From Gammaproteobacteria bacterium (GTDB lineage Bacteria; Pseudomonadota; Gammaproteobacteria; Granulosicoccales; Granulosicoccaceae): a stretch of DNA of 11,570 nt. The notes beneath the pieces are model-generated. The model did no database searches, was not told the DNA's origin, and saw only the letters and a program-made list of their open reading frames with translations. The translations under genes and the position numbers were made by a program. Each line of letters opens with the position of its first letter. Position 1 is the first letter of the stretch. Where the stretch lies: NCBI GenBank assembly GCA_019634245.1, contig JAHQVR010000266.1, positions 1 to 11,570 on the forward strand, read 5' to 3'. Below are positions 1 through 7,483 of this stretch, in pieces.

Positions 1-203
1 AGTCCACTTCTGCTGTATTGCGAAGAAAAAGGCTCGATGCTTGCCGATTTTCATGCCGAAATATGACGGTATAATTTTGTCGAGTTGCGCCGAACTGTAC
101 TCTATGCCGGATCTATAACATGAAAACCAAGGCTGAACACTGGAACCATCACTATATGGTTCGAATTAATAAACCTAAATATTAGATATTCCTAATAGGT
201 TAT
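1..203. other. Region downstream of the GntR gene, no recognisable gene
   Basis: No gene is recognised here. On the minus strand one frame is open from a stop at 166-168 to the window edge (55 codons), but its only ATG is at 52-54 and the amino acids match no family I know. It could be the start of a gene lying mostly outside the window, or chance. On the plus strand short open frames run in from the left edge and stop within about 65-120 bases, so one could be the tail of an upstream gene. The stretch at about 178-205 is very AT-rich and holds short inverted repeats (TATTAG and CTAATA arms around ATATTC) just past the stop of the regulator gene. They are too weak to call a terminator. Confidence 0.3.
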
Positions 204-974
204 CTAACGCATCAATTTCATGTCAATTCGGACTCTGTCACCCCGATAACTGCCTCTTGCTGCGAGAACGATGGTGCCATTGTCGTCAATGGCCAACCGC
301 AAAATATTTACCACAGGGTCTCCCAGCGCAATGTTTAATCTCTCAGACAATTCGATGTCAGCCGTATCCACGGTAAGTATTTGCCTTGCATCTGCAATCT
401 TAACCCCCTTTACGTTGGCGACTAATCGCAGTGCAGATATTTTTGAAAAACTGGGGCGCTTAATTTTTACAGCAACCTTCTCATCAATAAACACATCAGC
501 ATAGAGAAAGGTTTCACCAGCGCGTTGGTGTAATCGTTTTAAATAGCGATATCTGTCGGCCGCTGCGCCAATGGTTGAATTTTCAATGTATTGTGGCGCA
601 GGTACTTTTTTAGATTCTTCCAGCACAGTAATTTCAGCACCTTCTCTGGAAAGTAACAATCCATTCCAATCGGTTTCAACTTCACACCAAAGATCAGTTT
701 CAGGGGCGTGTTTTACAAAGGTACCTTTGGCGCGAAACCGGTCGATTAGACCTTCTTCTTCTAGAATGTCCAGTGCCTGACGAATTGTCATGCCGGCCAC
801 ACCATATTCACTGGCTAGCGTAGTGACTGTTGGAATTTGTTCTCCTACCTTCCAATCACCGTTGCGTATAAGATTCCGAAAAACGGACGCTAATTGTATG
901 TAGCGGGAAACGGCACTTTTATCCAACGCTGCACTGATAGCCGAAGATCGTGCGGCAGCCTCATCGCGTGCCAT
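204..974 (-). CDS. GntR-family transcriptional regulator with UTRA (HutC-type) sensor domain
   Basis: Predicted cytoplasmic DNA-binding regulator of 256 residues. Residues about 20-90 form the GntR winged helix: the family pattern G-x-x-x-P-[ST] is seen as GEQIPTV (44-50), then the recognition helix region VAGMTIRQALDILEEEGLI (59-77) and the wing RAKGTF (81-86). Residues about 115-250 fit a UTRA ligand-binding domain, with the typical YRYLKRLH strand near its start and a late GDPVVNILRL strand. The length is usual for the HutC subfamily, whose members are mostly repressors released by a small-molecule effector. The ATG at 972-974 has AGGA 8 bases upstream, inside the end of tctA. The gene overlaps tctA by 14 bp and closes the tctC-tctB-tctA transcription unit, so it is probably co-transcribed. 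It likely controls the Tct operon and the divergent catabolic operon through the palindrome at 4012-4039 (inference). The family call is firm, the effector is unknown. Confidence 0.92.
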   Translation of the reverse strand: MARDEAAARSSAISAALDKSAVSRYIQLASVFRNLIRNGDWKVGEQIPTVTTLASEYGVAGMTIRQALDILEEEGLIDRFRAKGTFVKHAPETDLWCEVETDWNGLLLSREGAEITVLEESKKVPAPQYIENSTIGAAADRYRYLKRLHQRAGETFLYADVFIDEKVAVKIKRPSFSKISALRLVANVKGVKIADARQILTVDTADIELSERLNIALGDPVVNILRLAIDDNGTIVLAARGSYRGDRVRIDMKLMR

Positions 975-2478
975 TGCTACTGTCCTGGTTTAGGGAATGC
1001 TGCTGCATTTTTCGCTTTCTGGGCCCGAGATAAATGATGGATAAAATAGATACTAGCAGAAGAGCAAGCGCCACGGGGTGATCGAGAATCGCGCTGATAT
1101 CATCATTTGTGATGAGTCTGGCTTTTAGTACATTTTGTTCTAGCTGAGGTGTGAGCAGAAAGGCCACAATAAATGCAACGATTGAAAAACCATAAGCTCG
1201 CATTAGATAACCCAACAACGTAGCTGCCAACATAACGTAGACAGCGAAAATTCCGCCGTCTACGACATAGGCACCCGTAATACAAAGTATCATAGCTGCT
1301 GGATAAATCACCGTTTTAGGAGCGGATACTACAAACGCCCAAAAACGCATTCCAAACTGGCCCACCAATAGATTGGCGAAGTTTGCGATGAGCATTGCAC
1401 CAAACATGCCGTAGATCAAACGTCCTTGCTCTTCAAATAGCAATGGCCCTGGTTGAACACCCTGAATGACCATGGCTGATACAAGTAGCGCCGCAGCGAT
1501 ATTGCCAGGTATGCCAAGTGTAAGTAAGGGAATCAAATTTGCACCCACAACAGCAGAATTGGCCGTTTCGGTTGCAGCAATTCCACGTGCGTCACCGGTT
1601 CCGAACGACTCTGGATCTTTGGCCGACTGTTTAGTAATCGAATAGCTGAGAAACCCGGCAGTGGTCGAACCGAGTCCTGGTATCGCGCCAATCAAAGTGC
1701 CTATAACAAATGCCCGTATCGCAACAAATTTATTGGCGAACAGCTCTTTCAGTGTGACTCGTTCATCGGTCTTATTAGCGCTTTTAATAACTACTGACTG
1801 TGCAGGGCCATCGTTCTTTTTGCTGTTAACTATGGCATAAACAATTTCAGCCATAGCCAAAGAACCAATCGATAGAGCAGTAAGGTGTATGCCCTCGTAG
1901 AGATCGAGCATGCCAAACGTTAAGCGTTCGGATGCGATGCCGGGATCGAGCCCCACCTGAGCCAACAGAATGCCGAAAGTAGCGGCGATTAATCCCTTTA
2001 TAATACTGTTACCAACAAGCCCAGCAATAATGGTAAAGGCAAGTATCATAAGCGCCGTAATTTCTACTGGCCCCATCTTAAGCGCCACCAACGCCAGTGG
2101 GGCTGAAACCAGTATTAATACAATATCCGATGAGATATCGCCAAAAAAGGAATAGTACAAAGAATACTTCATTGCTTTGAGCGGTTTACCCTTTTTGGCC
2201 ATTGGATGTCCGTCCAGCGCGGTGGCGGCACTTTCGGGCGTACCGGGTAGATTCATTAAGATGGACGGTACAGCACCACCGACTGTGCCACCTTTGTTAA
2301 CCGATATTAAGAACGCAATAGCTGCTAATGCATCCAATGAAAAAGTGAGAGGGATCGCAATCGCAAGTGCCATTATGATGGACAGACCTGGAATTGCGCC
2401 CACAATCTGACCAATCGTGACGCCTGCCAGTATGTACAGCAGATTGGTTACTGTCAGTACATCCGACAGACCAGCCAA
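961..2478 (-). CDS. tctA: Tripartite tricarboxylate transporter, large membrane subunit TctA
   Basis: Large integral-membrane subunit of a secondary, binding-protein-dependent carboxylate importer in the inner membrane. The protein (505 residues from the TTG start) is almost wholly hydrophobic, with about 11-12 likely membrane segments. It carries the TctA hallmarks: two copies of GAIPGL (about 27-32 and 264-269), the conserved NLPGTPESAATALDGHPMA stretch (76-94) and GIAATETANSAVVGANLIP (299-317) followed by LGIPG. Length matches the family. The start is uncertain. TTG at 2476-2478 has no ribosome binding site, while ATT at 2491-2493, five codons upstream in frame, has GGAG nine bases before it and would give a more family-like N-terminus (MNPDILAGL). 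An in-frame stop at 2500-2502 excludes anything longer. A 98-bp gap separates it from tctB; its stop overlaps the regulator gene. The substrate cannot be deduced from the family. Confidence 0.95.
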   Translation of the reverse strand: MAGLSDVLTVTNLLYILAGVTIGQIVGAIPGLSIIMALAIAIPLTFSLDALAAIAFLISVNKGGTVGGAVPSILMNLPGTPESAATALDGHPMAKKGKPLKAMKYSLYYSFFGDISSDIVLILVSAPLALVALKMGPVEITALMILAFTIIAGLVGNSIIKGLIAATFGILLAQVGLDPGIASERLTFGMLDLYEGIHLTALSIGSLAMAEIVYAIVNSKKNDGPAQSVVIKSANKTDERVTLKELFANKFVAIRAFVIGTLIGAIPGLGSTTAGFLSYSITKQSAKDPESFGTGDARGIAATETANSAVVGANLIPLLTLGIPGNIAAALLVSAMVIQGVQPGPLLFEEQGRLIYGMFGAMLIANFANLLVGQFGMRFWAFVVSAPKTVIYPAAMILCITGAYVVDGGIFAVYVMLAATLLGYLMRAYGFSIVAFIVAFLLTPQLEQNVLKARLITNDDISAILDHPVALALLLVSILSIIYLGPRKRKMQQHSLNQDSSNGTR

Positions 2479-2502
2479 TATATCGGGATTAATAGCGGCT
2501 TA

Positions 2503-2506
2503 CTCC
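2503..2506 (-). promoter_or_regulatory. Shine-Dalgarno GGAG ahead of tctA, pointing to an ATT start
   Basis: The minus strand reads ACACGGAGTAAGCCGCTATT. GGAG lies nine bases before an ATT codon (2491-2493) but 24 bases before the TTG at 2476-2478. The TAA immediately after GGAG is in frame with tctA, so initiation must occur downstream of it. The spacing favours the rare ATT, but a sequencing error (ATG read as ATT) would also explain it. Confidence 0.45.
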
Positions 2507-2576
2507 GTGTCGTATTGTCTTTGCTGTTACCGATCTCGTGATAAATGAGCAGTATCAGGGTCAGTCTTGGATTAAG

Positions 2577-3002
2577 TCAGGGTAGTGGACGTTCGAGAAT
2601 CAACTCAAACAAAGACCAACAGGCAATCGGCAAAACAAGAATCGTAATTGCAATCCAATACCACCGTTTTTCATAAACCAGTAGTACGCTGGCTATCATC
2701 AAACCTGTCATCGCAGGTATATGACCAAACTGTTCCATGGTAAAAGCCGCAGCGCATATAATTACCATCACTAGAACCAGTCGGCCAAGCTCAAATAATG
2801 TTATGCCGGTATCACCGGTTTCACGTGCAAAAACAATTTGTAGTAAGCCCAATCCAATGAATATCCATGCAGTCATCACAGGGAAAAGAGCTGGATTGGT
2901 AGGTGATCCGGGTTCGGAAACCACCTGTGATGGAATGATAGCCAGCAGTAGCAGGGCGCCGAATAGGACGACGCCCACACCGATCAACCGTTCTTGAATC
3001 AT
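2577..3002 (-). CDS. tctB: Tripartite tricarboxylate transporter, small membrane subunit TctB
   Basis: Small inner-membrane subunit of the Tct carboxylate importer, 141 residues, the usual size for TctB. Four hydrophobic segments are visible: about 7-25, 40-58, 72-93 plus a following short stretch up to about 107, and 112-135. The loop after the first segment contains the family-typical G-[ST]-P-x-N-P-x-x-F-P pattern, seen as GSPTNPALFP (32-41). Sequence conservation in this family is low, so the call rests on this motif, the membrane pattern and the position between tctC and tctA. The start ATG overlaps the tctC stop as ATGA, which indicates translational coupling. The gene ends 98 bp before tctA, and I saw no clear terminator in that gap on the coding strand. 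Confidence 0.9.
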   Translation of the reverse strand: MIQERLIGVGVVLFGALLLLAIIPSQVVSEPGSPTNPALFPVMTAWIFIGLGLLQIVFARETGDTGITLFELGRLVLVMVIICAAAFTMEQFGHIPAMTGLMIASVLLVYEKRWYWIAITILVLPIACWSLFELILERPLP

Positions 3003-3949
3003 TTGCTAGCGAAATAGCCTTTATAGAATTCGTTTGCCTTTGCAATGAACTCTTGGGTGCCAACGGGTCCAAGGTTCGACGCTGATGTCTCCTGCTTTGC
3101 CATAAACTCACCATAATTATCAGAGCTGACCGCTTCGGCAAACGTCTCGCTGAGACACGTTTGGATTTCGGCCGGTACATCACCAGATACGAAGAACACA
3201 ATATGGCCTTCGATAGACAGATCTACACCACTTTCTCGCAGAGTTTTTGCGTCTGGCGCATAGGCTGCACGACTATCCGTCAATGTGGCAAGTTGGACCA
3301 TCTTACCGGCTTTAATTTGCGCTACATGAACAGTGCCTTGCACTGTAGCGTCAACGTGTCCACCGAGTGCATCCTTTAACGCAGCTGATGAACCTTTTGT
3401 TGGCACTGCGACAATATTGACACCAAATGTGTCTGCGACCGCCTCCATGGCTACCTGGTACGAAGCACTACCTGTTGACACTGTCGCACGACCGTTCTCT
3501 TTGGCAAAATCAACGAACTCTTCAAGCGTTTTATATGGCTTATCTGAAAGGGCTGCAAGACCATAGTTTAGGAGCATACCGGTGCCAATAAAACCAAAGT
3601 CTTCATAGGTGTATTTAATGTTTTCTCTCTGATTCGGCACGATGGCCATTGTTGTATTGGTTGCAACGCCGACCGTGTAACCATCAGCCGCACCTTCTTT
3701 GATGCTGGTCGCCATAACGGCACCGGATGCACCACCTTTGTTGTCCACGACAACCGTCCAGCCAGCCGTTTCCTCTATGGTTGATGCAGCTTTTCTGGCG
3801 GCGAGGTCTGTGCCACCGCCGGCTTTATATCCGACTATAAAATTTACTGGTTTCGTCGGAAAATCTGCGGGGCATGTAGCCGCGTTGGCGACACCACTCA
3901 ACGCAAGCCCGGCAGCGGAAAATAGCAGTGCTATGCTGTTAAATTTCAT
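2999..3949 (-). CDS. tctC: Tripartite tricarboxylate transporter substrate-binding protein TctC (Bug family)
   Basis: Periplasmic solute-binding protein that delivers an organic acid to TctBA. Of 316 residues, the first about 23 are a Sec signal peptide (MKFNS, a hydrophobic core, and an ANA cleavage site). The mature part begins near ATCPADFPTKPVNFIV, which matches the usual Bug start of a YP-x-[KR]-P-[VI] strand, then YKAGGGTDLAARKAA (about 42-56), the family's ligand-carboxylate loop, and NKGGASGAVMA (about 70-80). Two cysteines, one near the mature N-terminus and one in QTCLSET near the C-terminus, could form a disulfide. The start ATG (3947-3949) has GAGGAG at 3959-3964, nine bases upstream, a strong ribosome binding site fitting the high expression expected of a binding protein. 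It is first in the operon, next to the palindrome at 4012-4039. Bug proteins bind diverse carboxylates, so the ligand is unknown. Confidence 0.95.
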   Translation of the reverse strand: MKFNSIALLFSAAGLALSGVANAATCPADFPTKPVNFIVGYKAGGGTDLAARKAASTIEETAGWTVVVDNKGGASGAVMATSIKEGAADGYTVGVATNTTMAIVPNQRENIKYTYEDFGFIGTGMLLNYGLAALSDKPYKTLEEFVDFAKENGRATVSTGSASYQVAMEAVADTFGVNIVAVPTKGSSAALKDALGGHVDATVQGTVHVAQIKAGKMVQLATLTDSRAAYAPDAKTLRESGVDLSIEGHIVFFVSGDVPAEIQTCLSETFAEAVSSDNYGEFMAKQETSASNLGPVGTQEFIAKANEFYKGYFASK

Positions 3950-4189
3950 TGTTCTTGACTCCTCTGTTAACGGTTATTGATCTAGACAATGTCATTTTTT
4001 GTACTTAAAAAGCAATATATCATATTTATGATATATTGCCATATCATACCGTTTTAAAAACATATAAGCCTCGATATGTAGGGCACAAAATTTATACATA
4101 CCCGCTACATAGGCGACTGAGTCATTGGCATTTGCGAATTTCCGGTAGTCTTGAGCGCATAGTTATTAACAGGGTTCGGTCTCTCACAA
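3950..4189. promoter_or_regulatory. Divergent promoter region between the tct operon and the catabolic operon
   Basis: This 240-bp gap lies between the 5' ends of two divergent operons, so it must contain both promoters unless they are read from further away. It is AT-rich around 3990-4100 and holds a perfect 28-bp palindrome (4012-4039), a small palindrome GACAATGTC (3985-3993) and a weaker pair ACATAT/ATATGT spaced by 8 bases at about 4060-4079. I could not assign convincing -35/-10 pairs on either strand. The hydrolase gene has only a weak AGGG 15 bases ahead of its ATG, whereas tctC has a strong site. Confidence 0.7.
4012..4039. promoter_or_regulatory. Perfect 13+2+13 palindrome, candidate operator of the GntR regulator
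   Basis: The left arm GCAATATATCATA and the right arm TATGATATATTGC are exact reverse complements around a TT centre. A further partial half-site, ATATCATACC, follows at 4041-4050. The location between divergent operons whose last gene encodes a GntR/UTRA protein makes it the best candidate operator. On the minus strand it is followed by five Ts, so it also resembles an intrinsic terminator, but the stem is AT-rich, the two-base loop is too tight without opening pairs, and no minus-strand gene lies upstream for it to terminate. Confidence 0.6.
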
Positions 4190-4978
4190 ATGCTTGAATT
4201 CGTTACTGTTAAAGACGGAAAGCTCTTTTGCCAGGTGCATCAAATAGATGAAGCTGCACCGTGGTTGTTATTTAGCAATTCGCTTTTGACCGACATGTCC
4301 ATTTTCGACGCGCAATTTAATTGTTTCTCTAGTGAGTTCAATATTATTCGGTACGATCATCGCGGGCATGGAAAATCATCGGTATCGCAACAGCTAGATT
4401 TTAATTGGCTTGCACAGGATGTATTAAAAATTCTGGATATAGCCGAGGTGGCCGAATGCGTTTTCGTTGGCCTGTCCATGGGTGTGCCAACTGGTCTGGC
4501 AACCTATTCATTATCTGCAAATCGCATAAAAGCGATGATATTCATGGATGGTCAGGCTACCTCCGCAACGGATGCTGCCCAACAGTGGCAATCTCGCATT
4601 GATAATGCTGTGGAAGTGGGCCTGGATAGCTTTGCAGCCGCCACTTGTGCCCGTTGGTTGGTGAGTGAAGATGAAGAACTACACGAGCGTCTTTTCTCGA
4701 TGATGAATGCAACACCGCTGGAGGGTTTTGTTGCGGCAGCAAGCACACTTAAATCCTATAACTTCAGTAATGTCATCCCCGACCTGACAGTGCCGGTATT
4801 GACTATGGCTGGTGAGCATGATGGTGCAATGCCTGAAAAAATGAACCGAATAGCAGAGTCCCTGATCAACGGACAGTTTGTAGAGATTGCCAACGCAGGA
4901 CACGTTCCCTGTTTCGAACAGCCAGATGCTGTTAATTCTGCAATTCAAACGTTCCTTAACGGAGCACTAATAAAATGA
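4190..4978 (+). CDS. Alpha/beta hydrolase, 3-oxoadipate enol-lactonase-like (PcaD-type)
   Basis: Predicted cytoplasmic hydrolase of 262 residues, the normal length for PcaD-like enzymes, which open enol-lactones of the beta-ketoadipate pathway. The fold signatures are in order: oxyanion-hole stretch FSNSL (28-32), YDHRGHGKS (55-63), nucleophile elbow GLSMG with Ser96, acid Asp211 in AGEHDG and His238 in NAGHVPCFEQP. FSNSL together with YDxRGHGxS is characteristic of enol-lactonases and their close relatives. However, the local context lacks the rest of a pca pathway, so the true substrate may be another lactone or ester. The ribosome binding site is weak (AGGG 15 bases before ATG), and no better in-frame start is visible. 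It is the first gene of the catabolic operon, and its stop overlaps the next start as ATGA. The hydrolase call is certain; enol-lactonase specificity is probable only. Confidence 0.9.
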   Translation: MLEFVTVKDGKLFCQVHQIDEAAPWLLFSNSLLTDMSIFDAQFNCFSSEFNIIRYDHRGHGKSSVSQQLDFNWLAQDVLKILDIAEVAECVFVGLSMGVPTGLATYSLSANRIKAMIFMDGQATSATDAAQQWQSRIDNAVEVGLDSFAAATCARWLVSEDEELHERLFSMMNATPLEGFVAAASTLKSYNFSNVIPDLTVPVLTMAGEHDGAMPEKMNRIAESLINGQFVEIANAGHVPCFEQPDAVNSAIQTFLNGALIK

Positions 4979-5622
4979 AATTATTATGGTCCTCCCGGTC
5001 ACCGTTTGCTAGAAAAGTTTGCATTGCACTTCACGAACTGAAAATTGACGATCAAGTGGAGCGCGTGCCGTGTACTGTGATCAGCTCGGTTAAAACACCA
5101 AAGGAAGTACTGTCAATTAATCCATTGGGTAAAATTCCAGCGTTACAACTCAACGACGGCACCCATTTGTACGACAGCAGGGTAATCTGCGAGTACCTCG
5201 ATTTGACGTATGGCCCGACGTTGTACCCCTCAGATAATCAACAACGAATCAGGCATTTAAAGTGGCAGTCTCTGGCGGACGGAATACAAGACGCTCTACT
5301 ACTGTGGAGATCTGAAATTGGTCGCGGAGAGCAGTGTTCCAACGATATTTGCAGTGCTTTCGAACACAAAATTCGGGCTTGTTTTATTCAAATGGAAGCG
5401 GACGCAATTTCTCTTTCCAGCAGCGTTTTTGGCATTGGACACATTTCAATAATGTGTGCATTGGACTATTTTAATTTTAGATGGAGTGGCTCTGGATGGG
5501 AAACCACATTCCCCACGCTATCACACTGGCATGCCGGTCTTTCTCAGCGAGACTCGTTATTGGCCAATCCGTTTGACGACAACACCGCTGTTGCATCGAC
5601 CAGACCCGCTTTTCAATTTTAA
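4975..5622 (+). CDS. Glutathione S-transferase family protein
   Basis: Cytosolic GST-fold protein of 215 residues. The N-terminal thioredoxin-like domain (about 1-78) starts LLWSSRSPFARKVCIALHE, the common bacterial pattern with Ser near residues 6-9 as the likely glutathione-activating residue. It continues with NPLGKIPAL (49-57, cis-proline at 55) and YDSRVICEYLD (66-76), where Asp67-Ser68 hold the gamma-glutamyl group. The helical C-terminal domain (about 85-200) ends with the typical FPTLSHWHAGLSQRDS stretch. ATG overlaps the hydrolase stop (ATGA) and has GGAG ten bases upstream, so it is translationally coupled. In catabolic operons such GSTs perform cis-trans isomerisation, dehalogenation or ether cleavage, or protect against reactive intermediates; the sequence does not say which. 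A deleted relative of this gene lies at 9167-9391. Confidence 0.93.
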   Translation: MKLLWSSRSPFARKVCIALHELKIDDQVERVPCTVISSVKTPKEVLSINPLGKIPALQLNDGTHLYDSRVICEYLDLTYGPTLYPSDNQQRIRHLKWQSLADGIQDALLLWRSEIGRGEQCSNDICSAFEHKIRACFIQMEADAISLSSSVFGIGHISIMCALDYFNFRWSGSGWETTFPTLSHWHAGLSQRDSLLANPFDDNTAVASTRPAFQF

Positions 5623-5647
5623 TAGTAAAGGTAAATACAAGGTAGCT

Positions 5648-6859
5648 ATGCCCGGACCACTATCACACATCCGCGTTCTTGACATGAGCCGAATTCTGGC
5701 AGGCCCATGGGCTGGCCAAATTCTCGCAGACCTTGGTGCAGACGTTATAAAAGTAGAACGTGCACAATCCGGTGATGACACTCGTCACTGGGGCCCACCC
5801 TGGCTCAAAGACCAGCAAGGTGAAGACACTCGTGAGTCTGGATACTATCTCGCCGTTAATCGTGGCAAGCGATCAATCGAAATCGACTTGACTACTGACG
5901 AGGGTAAAGCAGCTATCAAGGCACTAGCGAAGACATCAGATGTGCTGCTCGAAAACTTCAAAGTAGGGACCCTGGCACGTTACGGTCTTGGGCCGGATGA
6001 TCTCAAAGCGATCAATCCAAAACTTGTCTACTGTTCTGTAACCGGCTTTGGGCAGGATGGTCCGCGAGCTGGTGAGGTTGCATACGACTTTATGATTCAG
6101 GCCATGGGGGGTTTGATGAGTGTCACTGGGGTCCCAGATAATGATCCTGGCGGCGGCCCGCAGAAAGTCGGTGTTCCGATAGTCGATATTGTCACCGGTT
6201 TGTATGCAGCAGTTTCTGTTTTGGCTGCGTTGGCACAAAGAGATCAGGATGGTTTGGGCGATTCAGTAGATATTGCCATGCTAGATGTAGCCACTTCGAT
6301 TCTTGCAAATCAGGCAATGAATCATCTGGTATCGGGCGCCACACCAACACGCAAGGGTAACAAACACCCCAATATACAGCCACAGGATGTGTTTAAAGTT
6401 CGCGATGGACATCTGGTATTGGCAGTTGGCAACGATGAGCAGTTTAGCCGTTTTGCTAATGCATTAGGTCAGCCTGATTGGGCTACAGACGTACGGTTTG
6501 AAAAAAATGCAGCTCGTGTAGAGAATCTGGATCTATTGCACCCGATGATTTGCGAACAATTGGCCACTCGTGATCTTAGTGAATGGCTTGATACCTTTGC
6601 TGATGCAAAAGTACCATGTGGCCCGATCAATACCGTGCCAATGTTATTTGCAGAGGAACAAACATGTCATCGAAACATGCTGCAAGACTTACCCCATCCT
6701 TTGTCAGGCACTGTACCTTCGGTTGTATCCCCCATGAAATTTTCTCGCAGTTCACTCCAATTTGACAGAGCTCCGCCCTTACTCGGCCAGCATACTGACG
6801 AACTGCTTGCTGAGCTCGGATTATCTAACTCTGGAACTATCACCAATGAGTCGCATTAA
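5648..6859 (+). CDS. CaiB/BaiF (class III) CoA-transferase
   Basis: Predicted cytosolic family III CoA-transferase of 403 residues, full family length. It should move CoA from an acyl-CoA donor to a free organic acid, activating the substrate for beta-oxidation-like steps. Conserved parts are the start GPLSHIRVLDMSRILAGPWAGQ (split here as GPLSHIRVLDMS and RILAGPWAGQ), LADLGADVIKVE (27-38), the LAVNRGKRSIEIDL block (68-81), VLLENFKVG (99-107) and GFGQDGP (133-139). Asp180, in VPIVDIVTGL, aligns with the catalytic aspartate of formyl-CoA transferase. I chose ATG 5648-5650 because the protein then begins as its homologues do and AAGG sits five bases upstream; the frame stays open back to 5456, but that part overlaps the GST gene. 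A 25-bp gap separates it from the GST stop; its end overlaps the next gene by 14 bp. Family members include racemases, but this sequence fits transferases better. Substrate unknown. Confidence 0.93.
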   Translation: MPGPLSHIRVLDMSRILAGPWAGQILADLGADVIKVERAQSGDDTRHWGPPWLKDQQGEDTRESGYYLAVNRGKRSIEIDLTTDEGKAAIKALAKTSDVLLENFKVGTLARYGLGPDDLKAINPKLVYCSVTGFGQDGPRAGEVAYDFMIQAMGGLMSVTGVPDNDPGGGPQKVGVPIVDIVTGLYAAVSVLAALAQRDQDGLGDSVDIAMLDVATSILANQAMNHLVSGATPTRKGNKHPNIQPQDVFKVRDGHLVLAVGNDEQFSRFANALGQPDWATDVRFEKNAARVENLDLLHPMICEQLATRDLSEWLDTFADAKVPCGPINTVPMLFAEEQTCHRNMLQDLPHPLSGTVPSVVSPMKFSRSSLQFDRAPPLLGQHTDELLAELGLSNSGTITNESH

Positions 6860-7472
6860 ATTTCCCTCTCCGGAAACCATGACTGATGAGCAACTGGCTG
6901 TATACAACGTTGTGGTAGCTGGCCCTAGAGGACGCATGGTTGGACCGCTTCGCGCAGCTATTCATAACCCGGAACTTGCTGCACCTTGGCAGCAATTGGG
7001 GAGCGTGTTGCGATATCGCACATCACTACCACCAGAGCTGAATGAGCTTGCTATCTTAGTAACTGCTAGACGATGGAACAGTGAAGTGGAATGGTCCATT
7101 CACAAAGGCGAAGCGCTGAAGGCGGGGCTTGATGCTGTGGTGGTTGAAGCTATAGGGCAGGGCAATTCTCCAGCATTTGCAGATGTTGATTCTTTAAACA
7201 TATACGAATTCTGCAGACAGCTTCTGCTGTTTGGTGATACTGACGATGAGGTTTACCAACAGATTCTAAATCGCTGGATGGAAGTAGGGGTCGTCGAACT
7301 GTCGGCTTTGGTTGGGTATTACTCTATGGTAGCCATGACTTTGAACGTACACAAAATACCCTTCCCCGAGGGTACAGAGAATGAGCTCCCACAAGCACCT
7401 AAGAACCAGTTGTTTGAAATACCACCAGCCAAAGAGCTGCCATCCGTCAGTGGCACTACTGCAATACGATAA
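6846..7472 (+). CDS. Carboxymuconolactone decarboxylase (CMD)-family protein
   Basis: A 208-residue protein of the all-helical AhpD/CMD superfamily. Residues about 38-100 contain the CMD core: LPPELNELAILVTARRWNSEVEWSIH (61-86), read as two pieces, LPPELNELAILVTARRW and NSEVEWSIHKGEA. Glu80, Trp83 and His86 fit the E-x-x-W-x-x-H pattern of the decarboxylase branch. There is no CxxC pair (only Cys123), so it is not an AhpD-like peroxidase. A second helical part (about 115-170) ends with MVAMTLNVHKIPFPEG, and a proline-rich tail follows. CMD proteins of about this size are common in aromatic and lactone catabolic clusters, but most lack a proven reaction. The start ATG (6846-6848) is inside the end of the CoA-transferase gene with a 14-bp overlap; the frame is open further upstream, but homologues begin near KFPSPE. 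The ribosome binding site is weak, which suggests coupling. It is paired here with an enol-lactonase-like hydrolase, as PcaC is with PcaD. Confidence 0.88.
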   Translation: MSRIKFPSPETMTDEQLAVYNVVVAGPRGRMVGPLRAAIHNPELAAPWQQLGSVLRYRTSLPPELNELAILVTARRWNSEVEWSIHKGEALKAGLDAVVVEAIGQGNSPAFADVDSLNIYEFCRQLLLFGDTDDEVYQQILNRWMEVGVVELSALVGYYSMVAMTLNVHKIPFPEGTENELPQAPKNQLFEIPPAKELPSVSGTTAIR

Positions 7473-7483
7473 GACAGAAGCCA

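Noticed and set aside
1..165. Open frame on the minus strand reaching the left edge
   Set aside because: It has 55 codons without recognisable motifs, only an internal ATG at 52-54 and no convincing ribosome binding site; it is noted in the region entry but not called as a gene.
2821..3201. 126-codon minus-strand frame spanning the tctC/tctB junction
   Set aside because: Both genes in the other frame have clear family features and an ATGA overlap; the frame is arginine/serine-rich shadow sequence.
4012..4044. Intrinsic terminator on the minus strand at the palindrome
   Set aside because: The stem is AT-rich with a two-base loop, and no minus-strand gene lies upstream of it; an operator fits better, though an attenuator is not excluded.
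5456..5647. Upstream extension of the CoA-transferase reading frame
   Set aside because: It overlaps the well-conserved C-terminus of the GST gene, has no homologue-like sequence, and a better start with a ribosome binding site exists at 5648.
6762..6845. Upstream extension of the CMD-family reading frame
   Set aside because: It lies in the conserved C-terminal part of the CoA-transferase gene, and the protein begins family-like sequence only after 6846.
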